Counted from the stretch's first letter, positions 32,089-39,179 are shown. The stretch: 41,070 nt of DNA from Spirochaetota bacterium (GCA_017302015.1 JAFLEE010000047.1:1-41070); one strand, 5' to 3'. The notes: generated by a model not told the origin, from the letters alone. Made by a program: numbers and translations.

Positions 32089-32928
32089 ATGGGGATCATC
32101 GGGGAATCCTTCCTCTGGGCCGAGGGTCTCCTCGGGGCGCGGCTCTGCGTCCACGATTATCAAGACGCCCTGTGGGACCTCGTGGAGGTTCGCTTCCGCA
32201 AGCACGGTCACCCCCTTTGCGTGGCCGCCAAGGCGCTCAAAATACGCCATTGCCTGCAAGCGGACCAAGTCGCCGTGCGCGAACGGCTCCAAAGGGCGCC
32301 TGCTTTCTTCTGGAAGCGCTGCCATGCGGGGTACCTCGAGGCGGTGGCCCCAGTGCGGTTTCGCGGCCGCAATGTCGGTGCGCTCTTCGCCGGCCCCTGG
32401 TCGCCGCGATCCGCCTTGGGAAAGGCGCGCGAGGCCCTCGGGCTCCTCTCGCCGACGCCGAAAACCACCGTGGACCTCGGCCTTGCCGTGCTCGACGAGG
32501 GGGCCCTGGTTCAAGTCGAGCGGGTGCTTGCGATCCTGGCGGCCCTCCTCGAGCGGGAACTGGGGAATCAGCATTCCGCCCGCCCGGGAGGAAGCGACCG
32601 CCGCGCCGCCATCTCCAATTTCATCGAGCATGGATTCCACGATGAACTCCGCCTCTCCCAATTGGCCCGGGCACTGGGGCTCTCCGATTCCCGGGCGAGC
32701 CAATTGGTGCGCACCCTTTTCCGCGCCACCTTCCCCCAACTTGTCGCCTCCCGGCGCCTGGAATACGCCAGCGACCTGCTCCGGGAAACGGCCCTTCCCG
32801 TCGCCGCCGTGGCCGCCCACGCGGGGTTTCCCGACCCGCGCTATTTCCAGCGCCTCTTCCGACGCCGCTTCTCCCTAAGCCCGCGCCGCTACCGCGTCAA
32901 ATCGGGCCACCGACCCCGCTCGGTCTGA
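32089..32928 (+). CDS. AraC-family regulator with PocR-like sensor domain
   Basis: A 279-residue regulator. The N-terminal ~150 residues resemble the PocR sensory domain, with His/Cys positions such as HGHPLCVAAK, RHC and the segment FFWKRCHAGYLEAVAPV followed by GRNVGALFAGPW. The C-terminal ~105 residues form the AraC double helix-turn-helix (LARALGLSDSRASQLVR and VAAHAGFPDPRYFQRLFRRRFSLSPRRYR). It is divergent from the glycoside hydrolase, so control of that gene by a sugar or other ligand is likely, though inferred. The start at 32089 is favoured by the -10 box 5 nt upstream; an in-frame ATG at 32071 is the alternative. Confidence 0.88.
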   Translation: MGIIGESFLWAEGLLGARLCVHDYQDALWDLVEVRFRKHGHPLCVAAKALKIRHCLQADQVAVRERLQRAPAFFWKRCHAGYLEAVAPVRFRGRNVGALFAGPWSPRSALGKAREALGLLSPTPKTTVDLGLAVLDEGALVQVERVLAILAALLERELGNQHSARPGGSDRRAAISNFIEHGFHDELRLSQLARALGLSDSRASQLVRTLFRATFPQLVASRRLEYASDLLRETALPVAAVAAHAGFPDPRYFQRLFRRRFSLSPRRYRVKSGHRPRSV

Positions 32929-33040
32929 GCGTGCCGGGTCCCCGGCCTCGTTTCATCGGAAAATTCGACCTTGGCGCCCAGGGCGCTATCTTCTTTCCCA
33001 CCCGCCCGGCGAGCCGGATCCCGGGGCCTGGAGTATGAGC

Positions 33041-34534
33041 ATGGAGTTTCCCGAACTGACGGCATCCCGCGGCCCCGGCGGCGCGAAGGATTGCCTCGTG
33101 GTGTTCACCGGCCGCGACCGCCGCGGCGAGGTCCTCTTCCATGCCGATCGGCCGGCCGTGGAAGCGAAGGTTCGGAGCCTCGTGAAGAGCGGGGAGTACA
33201 CCGGGAAGGAAAACGCGACCCTCGTCCTACACCAACTGGACGGATGGGAGAAGATCATCGTCGCGGGGCTCCCCGAGAACAAGGCCGCCTTCCCCGGGGA
33301 AACCCTGCGTCGCTTGGGGGCCCAATTGGCGCCCCTGGTGGAGCGCTCGCCCGCCGTGGCCCTCGATCTGCTCGCGGCGCCGGAGATCTCAAAATCTTGC
33401 GGGGTGCCCATCGAGACCTGCCTCCGTTGCTTGGCCGAGGGCTTGCTGCTCAAAGCCTACCGGTTCAACAAGTATAAGAAGGCGAAGAGCGACGACAACG
33501 AGCGCCGGCGCCTCAAACGGGTATCTTTTTTAAGCGCCTCCGGGAAGGCGGCCCAAATCCTCGCCGAAACGGCCACGATCTGCGAGGGCACCGCCCTGGC
33601 CCGCGACCTCGTCAACGAACCCAGCAACGTGCTCAATGCCGTGACCCTCGCGGCCCGGGCCAAGGCTCTCGGCCTGGAGAGCGGTTTCAAGGTGACCGTG
33701 TTCGACAAGAAGAAGATCGAGCAATTGGGCATGGGTGGCCTGCTGGCCGTCAACCGGGGCTCGGCCGTACCGCCGCGGCTGATTATCGGCGAGCACCGGC
33801 CCAAGGGGGCGCGAAAGACCGTGCTGCTCGTGGGGAAGGGCCTGACCTTCGATACCGGCGGGGTCTCCATCAAGCCCGCCGCCGGCATGGGCGAGATGAA
33901 ATGCGATATGGCCGGTTCCGCCGCCGTGCTGGGGGCGCTCTTTGTGGCCGCCCGGCTGAAGCTCCCGGTGAACGTCATCGGGGTGATCCCCGCCACCGAC
34001 AATAAGACCGGCAGCAACGCCCAGAACCCGGGCGACATCATCACCCTGATGAACGGGACCACCGTCGAGGTCGACAATACCGACGCGGAGGGCCGGCTCG
34101 TGTTGGGCGATGCGCTCCATTACGGGATCACCCGCTTCGAACCCGACCTCACCATCGATCTCGCCACCCTCACGGGGGCCTGCGTCGTCGCCCTGGGGCA
34201 ATGGGCGGCCGGCCTCCTCACCAACGACGAGGCGGCGAAGGCAGCGCTCATGCGCGCCGGCGACGCCACCCACGAGCGCGTCTGGCCGCTGCCGATGTAC
34301 GACGAGTACGCCGAGCAACTCAAGAGCCACCCGGCCGACGTGAAGAACGTGGGAGGCCGCGCCGCCGGGGCCATCACCGCCGCCAAATTCCTCGAAAAAT
34401 TCGTCTCGGGAAAGCCGTGGGCCCACCTCGATATCGCGGGCCCGGCCTTCCTCGACGGCCCCTCCCATTACCTCCCCAAAGAGGGCACGGGCTACGGCGT
34501 CAGGCTCCTCACCGAGTTCCTCAAGGCCTTTTGA
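33041..34534 (+). CDS. pepA: Leucyl aminopeptidase (M17)
   Basis: A 497-residue cytosolic M17 aminopeptidase, which removes N-terminal residues using two divalent metals and works as a hexamer. Metal and catalytic residues are clear: K266 and D271 in GKGLTFDTGG, K278, D289 and the signature NTDAEGRLVL at 346-355 with D348, E350 and R352. The N-terminal domain (1-165) is variable, as usual. GGAG lies 7 nt before the ATG at 33041; an ATG two codons earlier is too close to it. Its stop overlaps the start of queG. Confidence 0.96.
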   Translation: MEFPELTASRGPGGAKDCLVVFTGRDRRGEVLFHADRPAVEAKVRSLVKSGEYTGKENATLVLHQLDGWEKIIVAGLPENKAAFPGETLRRLGAQLAPLVERSPAVALDLLAAPEISKSCGVPIETCLRCLAEGLLLKAYRFNKYKKAKSDDNERRRLKRVSFLSASGKAAQILAETATICEGTALARDLVNEPSNVLNAVTLAARAKALGLESGFKVTVFDKKKIEQLGMGGLLAVNRGSAVPPRLIIGEHRPKGARKTVLLVGKGLTFDTGGVSIKPAAGMGEMKCDMAGSAAVLGALFVAARLKLPVNVIGVIPATDNKTGSNAQNPGDIITLMNGTTVEVDNTDAEGRLVLGDALHYGITRFEPDLTIDLATLTGACVVALGQWAAGLLTNDEAAKAALMRAGDATHERVWPLPMYDEYAEQLKSHPADVKNVGGRAAGAITAAKFLEKFVSGKPWAHLDIAGPAFLDGPSHYLPKEGTGYGVRLLTEFLKAF

Positions 34535-35493
34535 GTTCCCCGGCGCCCCGACCGTTGGATCCCGGGGCCTTGGCAAGCGCCTTGGACCGCGCGGCCTCCC
34601 GCCTGGGGTTCGCCGCCTGGGGCGTGGCGGAGGCCCATGAAAGTACGGAGGCCCCCGCGCTCTCGGCCTGGCTCGACGCCGGCTACCACGCCGACATGGA
34701 TTGGATGGATCGCCATGCCGAGATGCGCGCCGATCCCCGCCTCCTGTTCCCGGGGTGCCGGAGCGTCATCATGTTCGCCGACTCCTACCGCGACCCCGAA
34801 GGCCACGACGGGAGCGTGGTGGCCCGCTACGCCTGCGGCAACGATTACCACCGGACGATGAAGGACCGCATCCACGAAGTCTGGGCCGAACTACGGGCCC
34901 TGGCGCCGGCGGCCAAGGGGCGGGTGGTGGCCGATAGCGCGCCCCTCATGGAGCATTATTGGGCCGCGCGCAGCGGCGTGGGCTGGGCGGGCAAGCACAC
35001 CCTCACCATCACCGAAGAGGCGGGTTCCTTCGTAACGCTCGGGTGCTTGTTGACCGATCTGGCGCTCCCGACCTCCAAGCCTTCGGTGGACCGCTGCGGC
35101 ACCTGCCGGGCCTGCCTCGATGCCTGCCCCACCGGCGCCATCGTGGCGGAGCGCCTCGTCGATGCCCGCCGGTGCCTCAGCTATCTCACCATCGAAAAAA
35201 AAGGCCCCCTGAGCGCCGAGGAGGGCGCCGCCCTCGGCGCTCGGGTCTTCGGCTGCGACGCGTGCCAAGATGCCTGCCCGTGGAACCAGACCCCGCGCTC
35301 CCATCGGGTCTTGAAACCCGCCGCCTACGGAAGAAGCATGGACCCCCGCGTCACGCCGGATCCCCGCCAATGGCTTGCCGAGTCATGCGCAGAGGAGAGC
35401 CTCTTCAAGGAGCGCCTCGGTGCAACGCCGCTTACGCGCATCGGACGCGACGGTCTCAAGCGAAACCTCGAGGCCAGTATAAGGCCTGCATGA
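34531..35493 (+). CDS. queG: Epoxyqueuosine reductase
   Basis: A 320-residue QueG, the cobalamin and iron-sulfur enzyme that makes the last step of queuosine in tRNA. The catalytic Asp is D135 in VVADSAPL. Two 4Fe-4S sites are visible: C189, C192, C195 and C199 in CGTCRACLDACP, and C242, C245 and C249 in CDACQDACPWN, with C215 nearby. The start is a TTG at 34531 whose TTGA overlaps the pepA stop, with AAGG 4 nt upstream, so the two genes are translationally coupled. The C-terminal HEAT-like part of long QueG forms is absent, as in many bacteria. Confidence 0.93.
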   Translation: MSSPAPRPLDPGALASALDRAASRLGFAAWGVAEAHESTEAPALSAWLDAGYHADMDWMDRHAEMRADPRLLFPGCRSVIMFADSYRDPEGHDGSVVARYACGNDYHRTMKDRIHEVWAELRALAPAAKGRVVADSAPLMEHYWAARSGVGWAGKHTLTITEEAGSFVTLGCLLTDLALPTSKPSVDRCGTCRACLDACPTGAIVAERLVDARRCLSYLTIEKKGPLSAEEGAALGARVFGCDACQDACPWNQTPRSHRVLKPAAYGRSMDPRVTPDPRQWLAESCAEESLFKERLGATPLTRIGRDGLKRNLEASIRPA

Positions 35494-35671
35494 AAGGCTC
35501 CTCCATAATGCCTCCAATGGTGGGCCACATCGTTTTTTATTGAATGATCCTTCCATATTCCGAGGGCCCGTTCCTCTTGTGTCTCAAAGACTCACTCGCA
35601 AGTATCAAGACGAATCTTCTTGAGAATGTGTAATCTTTTGTTGATTTTTCTTTTGTATTGAATCATTTTCC

Positions 35672-35684
35672 GATAACGGTTATC
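35672..35684. repeat. Short palindrome in the AT-rich region
   Basis: GATAAC-G-GTTATC, a perfect 6-bp dyad about one base, 16 nt before the longer palindrome. It may be a regulator site; the GATAA core recurs in the neighbouring repeat as CGATAA. Confidence 0.45.
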
Positions 35685-35700
35685 CTCGATCTGATTGGGA

Positions 35701-35725
35701 ATTTATCGAATTAATTTCGATAAAT
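35701..35725. promoter_or_regulatory. 25-bp palindromic operator candidate
   Basis: ATTTATCGAA-TTAAT-TTCGATAAAT: two perfect 10-bp arms with a 5-nt centre. It ends 4 nt before the -35 hexamer of the promoter at 35730, a position typical for an activator or a repressor at that promoter. No T-run follows, so it is not a terminator. Confidence 0.65.
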
Positions 35726-35729
35726 CGGG

Positions 35730-35759
35730 TTGATCGTGCGGGTCAATATCAGATAAAAT
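35730..35759 (+). promoter_or_regulatory. Sigma70-like promoter upstream of the LuxR-type gene
   Basis: TTGATC (35730-35735), an 18-nt spacer and TAAAAT (35754-35759). It predicts a start near 35766 and a leader of about 95-120 nt that includes the mini-ORF at 35843. Confidence 0.55.
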
Positions 35760-35842
35760 TAACTTCTATGGAAAGTAACATGGGTGAGACGAGTCCGTCC
35801 GAGTAACCCCTGTATCTACTGTCCACTTTGGAAGGATCCGAA

Positions 35843-35863
35843 GTGAACGAGTTCCCAATTTGA
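35843..35863 (+). CDS. Candidate six-codon mini-ORF before the LuxR-type gene
   Basis: GTG at 35843 has a strong GAAGGA site 6 nt upstream and reads Met-Asn-Glu-Phe-Pro-Ile, then TGA at 35861-35863. That TGA overlaps a TTG (35860) in frame with the regulator gene, as TTGA. If TTG is the regulator start, the mini-ORF would couple ribosomes to it, like the leader ORF before panC. Nothing else explains the strong ribosome site. Confidence 0.35.
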   Translation: MNEFPI

Positions 35864-35883
35864 CCCCGATCGACTTTCGTTCA

Positions 35884-36603
35884 ATGGATTCCGTTCTGAC
35901 TGCCATGCCAAATCCCGAATCGCTTTCACCCTGGACCGAACTGGTCATGGACGGCCTCATCCTCGTGGACGAGGACGGCACGATCATCGGTTGGAACTCG
36001 GCCATGGAGCGCATCTCGGGCCGGTCCGCGGCGAAAACCCTCGGCGTGCCGGTGTGGATCGTGCTCCACGAATCCATTCCCGCGGCGTTGCGCGCCAATA
36101 CGAAACTCGACGAATTGCGCCGGGTCGTGTTGAACGCGCTCAACACGGGCGAATTGCCCTGGACCCGGGGAGCCGAGCACCACCTCGAGGCGGTCGCCGG
36201 AACCCCGATGGCCCGGGTTCGACAGCAATTCATGCTCATCCGCACCGCCAAAGGCCATTCCCTAATGGTCACCGTCGCGCTGGCTTCCGACGAGGGCGGA
36301 AAAGCGGGGAAGGGGAGCCGCAAGCCGGCGGCCAGCAGTCGACCGGGCAAGGTTTCCATCGGGGCCCTCCGCAATAACCCCCTCCTGCTCGAGAAGGAAC
36401 TCACCCTGCGCGAGATCGAGATCGTCTCTGGCGTGCTCAGCGGAAAGCGCAATGCGGCCATCGCCGAAAAATTGGGGATTTCTGAGGCCACCGTGAAGCG
36501 CCACCTCGTCCACGTCTTCCGGAAGATGGGCCTGGGGTCGCGAACCGAACTCATCTGGCTGCTCCTCGCCCCCGGCAATTCGCTCTCCCGCCCGAAATCC
36601 TGA
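35884..36603 (+). CDS. PAS-LuxR transcriptional regulator
   Basis: A 239-residue regulator (from the ATG at 35884). An N-terminal PAS fold (about 20-115) has LVMDGLILVDEDGTIIGWNSAMERISG, here typical of PAS sensors; a linker rich in Gly, Lys and Ser follows. The C-terminal LuxR/GerE helix-turn-helix (about 178-232) has LTLREIEIVSGVLSG and ISEATVKRHLVHVFRKMGL. No kinase or receiver is fused. There is no ribosome site at this ATG; a TTG at 35860, overlapping the mini-ORF stop, is an alternative start. The next gene is a stand-alone HPt protein 69 nt downstream, which suggests a phosphorelay nearby. Confidence 0.85.
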   Translation: MDSVLTAMPNPESLSPWTELVMDGLILVDEDGTIIGWNSAMERISGRSAAKTLGVPVWIVLHESIPAALRANTKLDELRRVVLNALNTGELPWTRGAEHHLEAVAGTPMARVRQQFMLIRTAKGHSLMVTVALASDEGGKAGKGSRKPAASSRPGKVSIGALRNNPLLLEKELTLREIEIVSGVLSGKRNAAIAEKLGISEATVKRHLVHVFRKMGLGSRTELIWLLLAPGNSLSRPKS

Positions 36604-36660
36604 CCCCCGCCGCCGCGGCGCGGCGCAACCAAGCAGTCCGTCCCCGGCGTCGTCTCGGTG

Positions 36661-36666
36661 TACAAT
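36661..36666 (+). promoter_or_regulatory. Start-proximal -10 box of the HPt gene
   Basis: TACAAT lies 6 nt before the ATG at 36673, with six cytosines between and no Shine-Dalgarno site. It predicts a transcript starting at the ATG. No -35 match is seen. Confidence 0.5.
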
Positions 36667-36672
36667 CCCCCC

Positions 36673-37002
36673 ATGGAAACGGATACGGCGGGGGGGGGAG
36701 AGCGGCCCGTGGCGCGGGTGGATGCGGTGCTTCGGGATCTCATCCCCGAATACCTCCAGAACCGCCGCCTCGACGTGGCGAAACTGCGCGCCTGGGGGAT
36801 GGAAGGCCGGGGGGAGGAGATGAGGCGCCTGTTGCACCAAATGAAGGGCAGCGGGGGCATGTACGGCTTTCCCCGCATCACCGAACTCGCCCGGGCCATG
36901 GAAGCCCGGGTGGCCGCGGGGGAGGGCCCGATGATCGGCCCCCTGCTGGGCGAACTCGAGGCCTACGTGGATGGGGTCGTCGTGGAATACGTGGAGGAAT
37001 GA
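36673..37002 (+). CDS. Stand-alone histidine phosphotransfer (HPt) protein
   Basis: A 109-residue protein that is essentially one HPt domain, a four-helix bundle that carries phosphoryl groups between receiver domains in phosphorelays. The phospho-acceptor His is in LLHQMKGSGGMYGFP, close to the usual HxxKG-S/G pattern; the following helix is RITELARAMEARVAAGE. No hybrid kinase or receiver gene is in the window. It overlaps the thioesterase gene by one base. The start is set by the -10 box 6 nt upstream. Confidence 0.85.
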   Translation: METDTAGGGERPVARVDAVLRDLIPEYLQNRRLDVAKLRAWGMEGRGEEMRRLLHQMKGSGGMYGFPRITELARAMEARVAAGEGPMIGPLLGELEAYVDGVVVEYVEE

Positions 37003-37427
37003 TGCCCGCCTATGAGAAACCGGTGGTCGTGCGCATGCACCACACCGACGCCGCCGGGATCCTCTTTTTCGGGAAACTCTTCGAACTCGCCGACGAGGTG
37101 CTCGAGGAGGCGATGGAGCATTGCGGCCTGCCCCCCGGGGAGGCCCTGCGCCGGGGCTCCGAACTCACCCCCGTGGTCCACGCCGAGGGCGACTACAAGC
37201 GGCCCATGTTCCTCGGCTCGCGGCTTACGGCGCGGGCGCGCATCGAGGCCTTCGGGAACACCTCGCTGCGTTGGCGCATCGATTTCGTCGAGGCGGGCGG
37301 CGAAGTGGCCGCCACCGTGGGCCTGGTGCAGGTCCTCGTGAGCCGCAAGAACGGGCGGAAACTCTCGCTCTCGAAAGAAATCAGGGAAAAACTCGGGGCC
37401 ATCCTCGAGCCCGCGCCCGCCGCCTAA
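37002..37427 (+). CDS. 4HBT-family acyl-CoA thioesterase
   Basis: A 141-residue hot-dog-fold thioesterase of the 4-hydroxybenzoyl-CoA type. The catalytic segment is MHHTDAAGILFFGKLFELADEVLEE, read as H-T-D with the conserved Asp, and resembles 1,4-dihydroxy-2-naphthoyl-CoA hydrolases of menaquinone or phylloquinone synthesis, as well as YbgC. I cannot fix the acyl group. GGAGG lies 4 nt before the ATG at 37002; an ATG at 36999 is too close. Overlap with the HPt gene implies one transcript. The stop codon lies within the A-run of the following terminator. Confidence 0.88.
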   Translation: MPAYEKPVVVRMHHTDAAGILFFGKLFELADEVLEEAMEHCGLPPGEALRRGSELTPVVHAEGDYKRPMFLGSRLTARARIEAFGNTSLRWRIDFVEAGGEVAATVGLVQVLVSRKNGRKLSLSKEIREKLGAILEPAPAA

Positions 37428-37452
37428 AAAAAAAGCCCGGCGGGGGCCGGGC
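37426..37452 (-). terminator. Intrinsic terminator of the binding-protein gene
   Basis: On the minus strand, GCCCGGC-CCCC-GCCGGGC (7-bp stem, 37452-37435) is followed by nine T (37434-37426). It closes the binding-protein gene that ends at 37475. The A-run on the plus strand includes the thioesterase stop codon. Confidence 0.93.
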
Positions 37453-37474
37453 TCGCGGGTGGGGAAGGCCCCTT

Positions 37475-38257
37475 CTATTGGGCGATCTTCAAGTACTCGT
37501 CGTAACTGATGCCCTGGATGTACTTCGTCCAGACGTTTGAAAACAGGCCGCTCTTCGCATCACGGCGGGCTTCCTCCAAGAACTCGGTGAGCTTCAGGGC
37601 CAGGGTGGCCTGGGATTTTTCGACCCCCCACCCGATCATCTGCCGGGCGCTGATGGCCTTATGGAGGGATAACTCGTCTTCGAGGAGCTTCTCGGCGGCG
37701 AGGTTGGAGTCGAGGATGGTGACGGTGCCCTTGTCGGCCATGAGGTCTTTGATCTGGTCGGCGGTGGTCGCGCTGAAGAAGTACTTGAAGGCGACCTTGG
37801 CCTCTTTTTCCTTCTCTTGGATGCCGGCGTAGTAGGAGGAATCCTTGGCGACGATGATGGTCTCGTCGGCGAGCCGGGCGAGGGTGGTGAGGGGGATATG
37901 GCCCTTCTTGGTGACGAGGATCTGCTTGATGGCGAGGAACTCGACGAACTTCATCTTCTCGGCCCGTTCGGGGAGGATCGTCACGTTATCGCAGACGACA
38001 TCGGCCTCGTTGAAGAGGCCGGAGGTGAAATAATCGTTGAGGGTGCTCTTCACCACCAATTTCAGGGTGAGGCCCTGCTTCTTGGCGAAGGCCCGGGCGA
38101 GGTCGTAGTGGAAGCCCGAGTTCTTCTCGGGGGAGAGGACGCCCTCGCGCACGCGGATGGCGATGCGGAGTTCCTTGGAGGCGACGATCTCTTCCCAGGA
38201 ACGGGCCGCGAAAAGGGACGCGCACAGGAGGAGGAGCGGTAGGATGCGGTTTTTCAT
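37475..38257 (-). CDS. Periplasmic solute-binding protein, family 3 type
   Basis: A 260-residue protein with a signal peptide (MKNRILPLLLLCASLFAA) and a type II periplasmic-binding fold (SBP_bac_3), as in amino acid ABC transporters and the N-terminal part of MltF. Segments such as LRIAIRVREG, GFHYDLARAFAKKQGL and ADVVCDNVTILPERAEKMKFVEF are typical. No permease or ATPase gene is adjacent, so it may serve a distant transporter or a sensor. The start ATG lies 5 nt after a CATAAT box and has no Shine-Dalgarno site, which predicts a leaderless mRNA. Confidence 0.88.
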   Translation of the reverse strand: MKNRILPLLLLCASLFAARSWEEIVASKELRIAIRVREGVLSPEKNSGFHYDLARAFAKKQGLTLKLVVKSTLNDYFTSGLFNEADVVCDNVTILPERAEKMKFVEFLAIKQILVTKKGHIPLTTLARLADETIIVAKDSSYYAGIQEKEKEAKVAFKYFFSATTADQIKDLMADKGTVTILDSNLAAEKLLEDELSLHKAISARQMIGWGVEKSQATLALKLTEFLEEARRDAKSGLFSNVWTKYIQGISYDEYLKIAQ

Positions 38258-38262
38258 GGCTT

Positions 38263-38291
38263 ATTATGGCCCGAATTCAGGGGCCTTTCAA
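38263..38291 (-). promoter_or_regulatory. Sigma70 promoter giving a leaderless binding-protein mRNA
   Basis: Minus strand TTGAAA (38291-38286), exact 17-nt spacer, CATAAT (38268-38263), then 5 nt to the ATG at 38257. Both hexamers are close to consensus and the spacing is ideal, so this is the best single case for a leaderless transcript in the window. Confidence 0.7.
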
Positions 38292-38372
38292 GTGGTTTTT
38301 TCCCCCCGGTCCGGGGCACCCGAGGCCCGATGGGGGGACGTTCGGGCGCTCCCATGGTACAAAACGCCTGGC

Positions 38373-38454
38373 GCCAACGTGGTGGAATTGGTAGACACGC
38401 CAGCCTTAGGAGCTGGTGCCGCAAGGTGTGGGGGTTCGAGTCCCCCCGTTGGCA
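38373..38454 (+). tRNA. tRNA-Leu (anticodon UAG)
   Basis: A class II tRNA of 82 nt. The acceptor GCCAACG (38373-38379) pairs with CGTTGGC (38447-38453), followed by discriminator A. The anticodon stem-loop CCAGC-CTTAGGA-GCTGG gives TAG, reading CUA and by wobble other CUN codons. The long variable arm and GGTTCGAGTCC T-loop are normal. CCA is not encoded. A TACAAA element with TGG before it (38358-38363) may be its -10. Confidence 0.97.
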
Positions 38455-38500
38455 ATCGACGTCGGCTCCCGGCACGATCGGTTTTCCGAAATCGTCCGCG

Positions 38501-38529
38501 TGAACGGAAGGCCCTCCGCCTCCCGTTCA
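38501..38529. repeat. Hairpin at the end of the MEDS gene
   Basis: TGAACGG (38501-38507) pairs with CCGTTCA (38523-38529) around a partly self-complementary loop. It overlaps the stop of the minus-strand MEDS gene and lies 46 nt after the tRNA. There is no T-run on either side. Confidence 0.3.
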
Positions 38530-39105
38530 ATGCACCTTGAATAATTGGGTTCCCGCGGCCATATGGCTATGGCAGCCGACGACCTTGCGCTGGAAGCCCT
38601 TCCCGAAGGTGTCGAGGTCGTACTGGCAGAGGGCGACGCACTCGCTTTGGCTGATGATGGCGTGGGCCTCGGCTTCGTAGCGCCATAGTTGCTCCACCCC
38701 GGGGATCGGGAGCAGGGCCCAATTCACCTCGCCGGTGAGGCAGAGGTAGGGCCAGCCCTCCCGCGCGGTTTGCTCGATGAGGTGGACGAGATCGACCAAG
38801 GCTCGGTCGGCGCTGAAGAAACCGCCCTGAATATAGCTCTCATCGCTGCGAAGGGGAACGAGTTGGCCCCGGATTCGGAGGGTTTCGACGTCGTGGCCTT
38901 CCCGGGCGAGGGAATCCAGGATCCGCTTCGGGCCGAGATCATGGGTCACGAACACCGTCTTGGCGCCCTGGGCGAGCCCGCGGTGGAGGAAGGGGACCAC
39001 GGCGGCCATCTGTTCCCGCCGGGATTCATAGATCGAAATCAAGTGGTGGCCGGGTTCCAGGCTGTGGAAATCGGGCCGGTAAAATTCGCTTTTCTGGATC
39101 GCCAT
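38527..39105 (-). CDS. Stand-alone MEDS (DcmR-type) sensory domain protein
   Basis: A 192-residue protein that is a single MEDS domain, first described in methanogen and methylotroph regulators such as DcmR. The N-terminal GHHLISIYESRREQMAAVVPF, here split at the strand and helix, and GAKTVFVTHD are typical, as is LTGEVNWALLPIPGVEQLWRYE in the middle. In other proteins MEDS is joined to kinases, Spo0B-like or anti-sigma domains; none is fused here. It stands alone and is divergent from a secreted-protein gene, with promoters overlapping near 39171. It has no Shine-Dalgarno site at its ATG. Confidence 0.82.
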   Translation of the reverse strand: MAIQKSEFYRPDFHSLEPGHHLISIYESRREQMAAVVPFLHRGLAQGAKTVFVTHDLGPKRILDSLAREGHDVETLRIRGQLVPLRSDESYIQGGFFSADRALVDLVHLIEQTAREGWPYLCLTGEVNWALLPIPGVEQLWRYEAEAHAIISQSECVALCQYDLDTFGKGFQRKVVGCHSHMAAGTQLFKVH

Positions 39106-39150
39106 CGAAATTCTTATTACGAGAAGCCGGCCCGGGATGACCTAAGCCTC

Positions 39151-39179
39151 TTGTATGAAGTCTTCCCTCTATTATAAAC
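39151..39179. promoter_or_regulatory. Overlapping divergent promoters
   Basis: On the plus strand TTGTAT (39151-39156), 17 nt, TATAAA (39174-39179). On the minus strand an exact TATAAT at 39176-39171 overlaps it. They would serve the secreted-protein gene to the right and the MEDS gene to the left, and could not be used by two polymerases together. Confidence 0.45.

Larger units (their letters stand above)
35494..35883. other. AT-rich control region between queG and the LuxR-type gene
   Basis: About 390 nt, far richer in A+T than the rest of the window, mainly between 35530 and 35770. It has no supported gene except a six-codon mini-ORF. It contains two dyads, a sigma70-like promoter and, near 35531, a T-run after weak pairing (GTGGGCCAC) that might end pepA-queG transcription. 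Confidence 0.6.

Noticed and set aside
38373-38454. tRNA gene as a genomic-island attachment site
   Set aside because: No integrase gene, no repeat of the tRNA 3' end and no composition change are visible nearby.
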